From contig JARWIR010000001.1 of assembly GCA_029959085.1 (NCBI GenBank), positions 22,311,730-22,375,729 of the forward strand: DNA of 64,000 nt, given 5' to 3'. The notes under the pieces are model-generated. The model did not search any database. It was not told where the DNA came from and worked only from the letters and a program-made list of their open reading frames with translations. Shown here piece after piece: positions 56,050 through 64,000 of the stretch (within the stretch, counting starts at the first letter, position 1; the number at the start of each line of letters is the position of its first letter). Origin of the DNA: Nemophila menziesii. Its lineage: Eukaryota > Streptophyta > Magnoliopsida > Boraginales > Hydrophyllaceae. Position numbers and translations under genes: made by a program.

Positions 56050-57522
56050 TTGATGGTAGGCACTAGGTAGTTTAGTTTTTATTTTAATTGCTTTATTGAG
56101 TCTTTTTCGAATCGTGGGGACACGACTCACTTTTGAGTGTGGGGTGGGGTTCGTTGCCTCATCCCAATTTTTTGTGTTTTACATGCTTTTCAGAAGAAAA
56201 AAAAAATTAGGGTTACGTTTGACTGTAGAGTGTTTTAAATGCCCCCATCAAGCATGCTTTTTATGAATTTATGATAGAAAATAGTTGACTTTAGGAGTTA
56301 GTGTAAAACGCACTTTGATTACATGCAAACATGAGATAATTGATAGGAAGAATTAATGAACAATGCAAAAGAAGTAAACTTGTGCTTAAGGATAATGGGT
56401 GGTTTGTAGAACGTGAGATCTAAATGAGTAGAGAACCCACTTAGGTATGAACTAGAAGCAAGATGTGTAGATAGGAAAATGATAGAGGCAGTTCTTTGTT
56501 AGCCCTTTGAATCCTTTTTGGTCATCTATCCCTGAATTAATTTTATCCTTCTTAGCCAAATTTTTAGCCTTTAAGCCTTTCTTTTGTCGCTACATTATAA
56601 GCCAATATCCCTTTAGATTATTAGGCATGACCATATGACCCGCACTTGAATCACGATCCTGAGACTTCCTGTCTTGAGCTTGAGTTTGGGGTGGTGGGTC
56701 CACTATTATGGGAATTTATTGGGTTGGGATTTTTGAGCTTATCAATTGTGCTCGTTCTATATATTGATGATGATTCACAGGTTTATGATATTGTAACCCT
56801 TTGTCGGGGTAATAGTGAATGGAAAAGAAGCTACGAACTAAATTTATGGAAAGGCATAACTATAAAATATAGCATGATATCTCAACATTAAAAAGAGAAT
56901 CATAGCTATACAAAAGAAAAGAAAAAAACTGATTTGAAAAGAATATATATTCGGACCGGCAAAGTGGAAATTTTTAGGTAAATCATCCTTAGTGCTTATT
57001 GGGTTAATTTGGGGACGCTAACTAAGCGCGTCAATTGGGTTGAGTGATGACGTTATTTGAGTGTAAACTCAAGCTCTTGGACAGTTTGTCGATGGTAAGT
57101 AAGGAGAGAGCCAAAAGCTCACTTCAAATTTACCAAATATACATACCATACCGTCCTTCAGCCTACGCTAAAACCGTAAAGACCTCGTGATTCCTAGATG
57201 CACAGTGAGTTAATAGGGAGTATGCTAAGTGGAGCATTCAAAGCAAGTAAAGATCGAGGAACACCCTATAGCCACCATCTTGAGATAAGTAATAAGCGTA
57301 ACCTTCTAGCATTGTGAAATTAATTTTGGATTGATACTGTTTTGTATTCGATTTTGCATGATAAGTGTATGTGTATATTAATTCCTAGATTAAACTATAT
57401 GAGATTTGTTTTAAGTTGTGCTTTGGGAATATTTTCTAGATTCCACCTTCTGCATTCACCTAAAAGGGGCCTTTGTTTTAATTTTACTTTGTCGGGACGA
57501 CAAAGGTTTGAGTTGAGGGTCT
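56050..57522 (+). other. Element B non-coding 3' region and polypurine tract
   Basis: Homologous in inverse orientation to 44383-46083 of element A. It ends in TTTGAGTTGAGGGTCT (57507-57522), the polypurine tract before the LTR. Confidence 0.7.
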
Positions 57523-59328
57523 TGATGTCTCCCTATTTGTTCTAAATATTAGCCCTTTGGAGACATCATTTTAGGTGAATTATTGACTTATTAGCTAGAC
57601 TTTTAGGCTTATTTAATCATATTGCACTTTCTCCCCTTGGAAATTAACTATTTGCAGATTCTGAGCTTTTGTGCGTAAATTTGACTATTTTTAGTGCAAA
57701 GTTATTAGGTTCTTGAATTTCATAAAAGACCAATCCAAGGAGGAAAAGTGAGAATAGAGTCTTAGTGTATTTTAGAGTGTTAGGAAATGTTTTTACTCGA
57801 GTTTCTATTTTTAGAGTGTGCTTTCCTATTTCTAATTCTTGAATTATTAATTTATTCTTTTTAAGCATATACAGTTTAATTATTTACTTATTGTGAAACT
57901 TTAAAAGATAAATGGTAATTACTTAGAGACCAAGTCGAGTTAGAGTAGGAAGGGAAAGAGATTTACATGGAAATAAGAAGATTTAGAAAGGATATATGCA
58001 AAGAAGGAAAAGATAATGCTCCCTTATGAATCTGAAATTCCAGCCACGTTTCAAAGACGAGTCCATAACTAAAGATTGGCTAGGAATCTGGACGAGTAGT
58101 CTGCACCAATAGAAATCTCTTCCCGAGACAAACGGTTTCATATATTGGAACTCCTCAAACGGATAAGTATTGAATGATATATGACCAAATCAAATCAGCA
58201 GCAGAATCTTGCCTTTACCTAGAATTTAGGGTTACGAATTAAAGAGTTCTTAACTTGTCTTCCACTCCAAGTAAATTCGACCTAGGTTTTTCTAACACCT
58301 ATAAATACACCCCTTAGCCTCCTCTTTTACAGATACTTCATATAATTATCAAAGAGGCTTAAAGATTCAAGTCAGAGCAAGCAGGAAGGAAGAACGCTAA
58401 GAGTTGGAGCAACCATCTTCTCCAATTCAAAGCCAAACCCAACCTCTTCATTAGGTTTATTTATTTTCTTTCTGTAAAACATTATGTCTTTTAATTTATT
58501 TGTTTTAGTTTTATTTTCCGTTATGAGCTAAACTTCTTAAGTGCTTGAGAATCGCTATAAGGGTTGAACCTTAATTTATTTAATTGATATTTTCTGATTT
58601 GGGATTTTTATAATTTAATTCAAATTGAGTAATTTAGTATTGTTTGTTATCGTAAGTTAATTTCACTATTTTTAATCTGATCAATTAGACATAGGTTTGA
58701 GTAATTAAGCTATTCACTTTGGTGGGGAAGTGATCATCTTGACGGGGGGTTTAATTACGGACATAGGTAATAAACGTAAGATAGAAATTATTGATCCTGA
58801 CGGACTTAGTTAATCTTGTAGCCAATTGGGTAGAGAACCTGACATTCGAAGGTGGATTATGATCGTCCTGGCGGGGTTTGTAACACCTGAGAATAGCTCC
58901 TAAGTCCACCCTGACGGGGGTTAGGAGAATCTAGAATCCCGAATATTACTAGTTACCAATTTGTCCCTTAGAAGAAGTATTGATTAAGTTGATTTTGGTG
59001 AAACCTAGCGTGACTCGTGTACTATTCTCTCATCTTTTCATCTTTTCATCTCTTCATATTTATTTTCTTGCATTAATTTTATTTTTAGTTTAATATTTAC
59101 TTTATTTGCACTTTAGTCCTTTAAACAAAAATCAAATAAAAATCTATTTTCTTTACTTTTAATTTTCATTCGAGCAACTATTTCCATTTTTGCATAACAC
59201 TTTAATCATACCTAATCCGTCCCTAAGACCGATCCCGTTTACCGGATATTACTTGGACGGCCCGTACACTTGCGGTACGTGTCTTGCCTTTTTAGGTGTG
59301 TTTATTTAGAACACACTAGGAGACACCA
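57523..59328 (+). repeat. Element B 3' LTR
   Basis: About 1.8 kb, from TGATGTCTCCCTATTTG to GGAGACACCA. TATAAATA at 58300-58307 is a plausible core promoter. No 5-bp duplication can be checked because the 5' end of the element is lost. Confidence 0.8.
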
Positions 59329-59697
59329 CCATGCCACAATATCAACATTGTCACCACATCAACTCCTGTCATGCTTCTCCATCAACAATGCTCAAGACAC
59401 GTCATCAACGATCCAGATTTCAAACTCAAGTTGTTCTCTGTCAAACCTACTTGAGTTTGAGGGGGGTGTTAGATATATTATTAACATAATGTATTAAAAC
59501 CTATAATATACCATTACCTTATTAGACTAATTTATTTCTATATTAGACTTGTTTGCTATTTAGCATAGATTTACCTTTCTTGTCCACCAAGTAGTTAGTC
59601 CTATAAATAGGATCTCATTCTATTGTACAAGAACAAATCTATTCACAATGTAGTGCTTAAAGTCTTTCTTATTATTGAGCCTTTAGAGCACCTATCA
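59329..59697 (+). mobile_element. 3' end of a Ty1/copia element (tail, PPT, LTR)
   Basis: The short tail of an internal region ends in the polypurine tract GAGTTTGAGGGGGG (59453-59466). A 231-bp LTR follows (59467-59697), starting TGTTAGATATATTA and ending CACCTATCA, with TATAAATAGG at 59602. The rest of the element is missing; it starts right after the element B LTR. Confidence 0.7.
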
Positions 59698-59889
59698 CTT
59701 TTAATATATTATTTATCTTTTCTTATTTTCACTCTTCCCCTTATTTAAATATCTCACAGGGAGAATATCAATATTTAGAAATATGAATGGATTAATAAAG
59801 ATTGGAAGCTTGGAAAACCCCTAACTGCAACATTACAATTATTAACCAACTATCAAAAAATGACACTCTAAGTTAAGACCTCGAAATTC

Positions 59890-61090
59890 TCGATAATATT
59901 TTTCCTATACCTATTATACCATGCATTACTCGATTTCTTTTGCTTAATACCAATATTAATGACAGATTCATCTGGTCTTTATCTACGAATAGATGTGATA
60001 CAACTAAAACAGGTTACGAAATACTCACAGATGAACAAGTTATACAACAACCACAATGTACTAAGGAACCAAAAATATACAATTCTAAACTATGGCAGGA
60101 TACCTGGAAGTCTAATATTCGAAGAAAATTGGAATATTTATTTGAAAAGCATGTAACAATGCAATACCGACAAAGAAAAACCTATTCAAAAAGAAATGTG
60201 CAGATTCCTGTGAATGTCTTTGGTGTTACGGAAACACTGAAATGGTAGAACACCTACTCTTGAATTGTAATGTGACCACAGCTAATTGAAGATTGAAGAT
60301 GATTAGATACAAGATCTGGAAAATTCGATGTTAAATATAGTTGAAGTATACACAGAAGGAGGATGGGATAGAAATAAAGTATCAAATTATATTGTGATAT
60401 GTTTATGGAAAATCTGGAAAGTAAAAACGAAATCATTACACGATCTCGCAATATGAAAGGAGATAACATAATTATCAACCAATAAACTCATGAAAGAACT
60501 ACACGATACTGAATTGAGGGAAGATAAAAAAGCAAATATTAGTATTCGTCAACATAGACCCGAATTGGATGAGAACACCTTAAAAATGAAGCAGATATAA
60601 TTTTCACATGTGATGCATCCTCAGGCAAAAATATGAAAAAACAGGAATAGGGATACTACAACTTCATAAAGAGTTGGGAAGCAAGATCCTTCATAATTCT
60701 ACGGTATTCTATGACTCGATCTTAGAAGGAGAAGCCTTAGCGGTCCTATAGGCTACAGAAATATGCCAGGGGTTTCCTTATGAAAGGATAATAATATTTT
60801 TAGACAACCTTAGAATTATTCAAGGTATTAGGCGGGTGACAATCGCGAGTTAGAAAATCCATCTGATTATCAAGAAGACCGGCCAGATGGCCGTTGAGTT
60901 GGGTCCTATCAATTTCAATTTTATCTGTTGAAAACTCAACGAACAAACGGATAAACTTGCAAAAAAGGCTAGGCGTAGAGCTATTTAAAGTAACATGATC
61001 GGCGATAATCTTTTTAAGTTGATGGCAGGTTTGAAAAAGACAAGTATTGAATAAATGTGTGATATTTTATTTTTTCTTTTGTGCCTTCGG
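59890..61090 (+). pseudogene. LINE remnant: zf-RVT and RNase H
   Basis: Frame 59940-60248 (DRFIWSLSTNRCDTTKTGYEIL, LWQDTWKSNIRRKLEYLF) is the region before the zinc-binding tail. CLWCYGNTEMVEHLLLNC-like text follows in another frame at about 60205-60270. RNase H remains are seen at 60600-60980 (TCDASS, ILEGEALAVL, KLNEQTDKLAKKARRRAI) with several stops. The element ends near a 'ttgtgccttcgggca' / 'cccgcccaaaaaaag' segment at about 61080-61110. Upstream RT is absent. Confidence 0.7.
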
Positions 61091-61430
61091 GCATTTTACC
61101 CGCCCAAAAAAAGACGGATATAAATAGGAGGAAATTATAAATTAAGGCCCAAAAGAGCAAAAACTTTGTATTTTAAATTCTAGTTGGAAAACTTATTTTT
61201 TAAGACCCATTTCTAACTAGCTGGTTTGTGACTTTTCCTATTTTGCCCCTCTTCGTTATGGGTACGGCCCCACATCGCAGAACAACCATTAGTGCATATC
61301 GAATTTAGGCTAGGCCCAGTATGAACAAAAAAACAGTACAACCATTACCTCATAGATCAAATACGGGCCAGCCCCAGTATGAACAAAGAAAACATTTTTA
61401 ACAACTATGGGTTGTACCTATATAGACAAA
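61091..61430. other. Non-coding flank
   Basis: No gene. 'ctagttggaaaacttattttttaaga' resembles text near 21660-21700 downstream of the other LINE remnant, so part may be shared LINE 3' sequence. ACAAA at 61426-61430 is the base set next to the element C LTR. Confidence 0.4.
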
Positions 61431-63005
61431 TGATGTCTCCTCATTTGTGATAATATAATATACTTCAGAGACATCATTTTAGGCTTATTTATTAGTTTAT
61501 AGGTTGATTTTAGCTTAGTTTAGTGCACTTTCTTATTTTGAGTCTTGATTTATAGAGTTATTATTTTTAGAGCATATTGGGTTTAATTGTTTATTTAGTG
61601 TGAAGCTTTAAAGATAATTATGGAGATTAATTAGAGTCCAAGTCAAAGATTACAACTTATGGAAAGAGATTTGCATTGAAATTGGAGATAAGGAAACAAA
61701 AGCTAAAAAGATGGAAAAGGAAAAGCTGCCTAAATCTGGGATTCTGCATACACGTCCAAAGATATGCGTTTTTACTTAAGAAATAGGCCGATTTTGGTGA
61801 TTTCCTTCTAAAGGGTCAAGATAATTCTGTTGAAATTCTTTTGGTATCTTATGGAGCTCAATCCGACCAATAACGAAGAAGATATGCTCAAAACGGTCCA
61901 GCAGTGTTTATCTTTATTTCCATACGAATTTGAGTTGGACTAGGAGTCTATTACTTTCCTTCTCCTTCAAGAAAACGAATTAGGTCTTCCTATACCCTAT
62001 AAATACAGCCTCTTAACACTCAAAAATCATCCTTGGCCAGACCCTAAGGCCAAGAGGAAGCTGCAACACAAGAGAAGAAGTCTGGAAGGAGTTGTGCATC
62101 AATTTTGTCTCCTTCAACCTCTTATTTTGTAAATATTTTCTCTTCTTTTCCTTGTATAAATTAATTCTATTAGCTTAGGTTTTGCATAATGTATAATCTA
62201 TGAATTCTAATTCTTCTATCTAAGTTTCTTTGGGAATTATATGTTTTAATCTGATATTAGCTACTTACTTCATATTTGATTATGTGTTTTGATTTAATGT
62301 ATGTTTTCCTTGCGGTGCGCAACGTATAGGATTACCTTAATAGTAGTTAGATGGTCGCCTTGACAGGGTGTTTAACTATTGAACCACCACATAACGTCTA
62401 GTGTCGATAGTAGTTCTGACAAAACATGCTTCTAACTAGATAGTCATTAAGGTTTGTTTTAATCACCGTATCACCAAGATTGCAGTATTTGCTTAGGGCC
62501 TTAGTGGCGTTTGATAACCCTATTTGAAATCACTTCTTGGTTGTGACGTAGCCCCCTTAGTCGCTCTCAAGGTCTAAGGTATTGGAATTTAGAATCCTGA
62601 CTAAGTATACCAAGAGCTAATATTCTCCCTTATGAACTAGATTTAATAGATAGAATTAGAAGGATTAGTGCATACTAGTAAAACCTAAGTTATATCTTTC
62701 ATACTATCTTCTTTTCTTTTCTGTTATTTATTTTCTGTCTTTAATTTAGTAGTTTAGTTTTCTTATTAAAAACCAAATAAATATCTATCTTTCTCTTCTT
62801 TCTACTTGCGTATTATTATCTATCTTTAATATCTGCACTTGATAATTTGCATAAGTTCTCTCTAACTTTCGTCAGTCCCTGAGGAACGAATCTTCTTATC
62901 ATTAAAACTTGCATACGTCCTGTAATACTTGCAGTACAGTGTTAGTTTAGGGTGTGTATTTGCACTTATTTATATCATTAATTTATCACACCTTAAGCCA
63001 CACCA
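61431..63005 (+). repeat. Element C 5' LTR
   Basis: About 1.57 kb, TGATGTCTCCTCATTTG to AAGCCACACCA. TATAAATA at 61998-62005. A local inverted word (TGATGTCTC ... GAGACATCA, 61431-61475) sits at its start, as in elements A and B. Confidence 0.85.
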
Positions 63006-63011
63006 AGTTTT

Positions 63012-63030
63012 TGGCGCCGCTGCCGGGGAC
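63012..63030 (+). promoter_or_regulatory. Primer-binding site of element C
   Basis: TGGCGCCGCTGCCGGGGAC, identical to that of element B. Confidence 0.88.
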
Positions 63031-63193
63031 TACATCGTTAGTCCTTGTGCAATTATCTTGTGCTTTTATTTTAGTTAGTTCTATTTTACGCTTTTCTTTT
63101 TAGTTTTTGTCTTTACAGATTCTTTTAGGCGAGAGCAGATTTATTAGGAGATAAAGGTTTCGTGCTATTAGATCCCGAAGAAGCTAATACAAG

Positions 63194-63976
63194 ATGGAAT
63201 ATCTAAAGCTCAAGGAGTTAAGCCAACAACTTGAGGAATTACGAGAACAATCGCGGAAACTAGCTCAGAGGAATCTAGTACATGCCTCACCTTCATGTCC
63301 TAGTTGTGGAGCAAGAGATCACTCGTGGGGACATTGCATGAACAATCCAGCCTCAATTTCCTTCATGCCTTATCAAAGAGACCATTATTATGATGGTTAT
63401 TATCAATCTCAAGGAAATTACGCTGACTATCAACCCCCACAGAGTTACAATTGGGTCGGAGATCAACAGAATTATAATCATAATAATCATTATTATGATG
63501 ATTATTATCAACCACGACCACAATCCTACTATCCTCCACAACCTATCTATCAAGAAGCGCCGATTTATAATGAAGCTTATCAAGAACCACATCCTTATTC
63601 AATGCATCAAACCATACAATAACAACCTCCGAGTTTGAATTCAAGCATGGCTAAGATGATGAACCTAATTGAAAAGATGGAGAATAACCAGCAAAGAATC
63701 CAAAACTCAGATAATGCGATTGAAAAGCTCGTGCAAACAGTGTCACAAATGGTGGAAAAAACTAAAATCCTTGCAGAAAGGCAACTCCGAAGTGATACTA
63801 GTGCTCCAGAAAACAAAGTTTGTCATGCAGTTGAATTAGGAAGTGGAAAACAACTACCTCCACCAAGACCAGAACCAGAACCAGTCCCTATTCCAGAAAC
63901 GGGGGGAGAAAAAACAACAGAAGATAAGGTCGAAGAGGTAGTTGAACAAAGAAGTGTCCAAGAGAAGACACCATAA
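63194..63976 (+). pseudogene. Element C gag C-terminal part (no capsid domain)
   Basis: Starts MEYLKLKELSQQLEELREQS, a short coiled-coil-like N-terminus, then CPSCGARDHSWGHC (CCHC), a Tyr/Gln/Pro/Asn-rich stretch (63370-63600), a TAA at about 63620, and a continuation with coiled-coil text (MMNLIEKMENNQQRIQN) and AVELGSGKQLPPPRP, the counterpart of ITLRSGKKLPPPP in element B. The frame closes at 63976. Confidence 0.7.
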
Positions 63977-64000
63977 AAGAAAGAGAGCCCAGTGGTAACC

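Larger units (their letters stand above)
50830..59328 (+). mobile_element. Athila-type Ty3/gypsy element B, lacking RT/INT core
   Basis: Order on +: truncated 5' LTR, primer site, gag, protease, integrase C-terminal tail, GC-rich tandem module, 3' ORF (with SINE), long non-coding region, polypurine tract and full 3' LTR. RT, RNase H and the integrase core are absent. The two LTRs share the last 665 bases with roughly 20-25 differences plus an 8-base length difference, so it is older than copia-2. The 5' LTR lacks its first ~1.1 kb and abuts CACTA sequence. Gag and protease carry frameshifts and stops. Confidence 0.85.
61431..64000 (+). mobile_element. Athila-type element C, 5' part (continues past window)
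   Basis: Complete 5' LTR, primer site, and a gag-like frame that runs off the window. The LTR belongs to the same family as element A. The gag frame begins almost at the CCHC motif and lacks the capsid domain seen in element B, so this too looks like a reduced, non-autonomous form. Confidence 0.8.

Overview
This is a gene-poor, repeat-dominated stretch of a flowering-plant nuclear genome, most likely a eudicot. It has spliced genes with GT-AG introns, Ty1/copia and Athila-type Ty3/gypsy elements, plant L1-type LINEs with an RNase H tail, a CACTA (En/Spm) transposon, hAT and PIF/Harbinger MITEs, and tRNA-derived SINEs. I found no rRNA, functional tRNA, CRISPR or prokaryotic signal. The species cannot be named from the sequence.

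Only two host genes can be supported. (1) A four-exon GH28 polygalacturonase lies on + at 10230-14468, with all catalytic motifs and a secretion signal. (2) A single-exon, methionine-rich arabinogalactan/extensin-like cell-wall protein lies on - at 24577-25092. Both encode secreted cell-wall proteins. Both carry a MITE a few tens of bases upstream of their TATA box.

Layout. 734-6301: complete but frame-broken copia element on -, with CTAAC target duplications. 7254-8470: degenerate ~21-bp minisatellite. 8719-9293: hAT MITE with an 8-bp duplication. 9719-10133: nested MITEs in front of the polygalacturonase; two further MITEs sit in its first intron. 15.2-21.6 kb: SINE-like element, foldback MITE, copia remnant and a decayed LINE on +. 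22.1-23.0 kb: GC-rich sequence I could not identify. 25.1-26.8 kb: three MITE/hAT insertions.

27175-50829 is a decayed CACTA transposon that has acted as a landing site. A near-complete LINE (28426-41167, 18-bp target duplication) is inserted in it. That LINE is itself split by a very young, apparently intact copia element (29400-35842: LTRs differing at one site, AATTC duplication, 1354-codon polyprotein frame). An Athila-type element on - (42841-48981) interrupts the CACTA transposase.

50830-59328 is a second Athila-type element on +, with a truncated 5' LTR and a SINE inserted in its 3' ORF. A copia 3' end (59330-59697) and a LINE remnant (59890-61090) follow. A third Athila-type element starts at 61431 and runs off the window. 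The two Athila elements visible past protease both lack the RT/RNase H/integrase core but keep the integrase C-terminal tail, so they look like non-autonomous derivatives. They also share a GC-rich palindromic tandem module that I regard as the least explained structure in the window.
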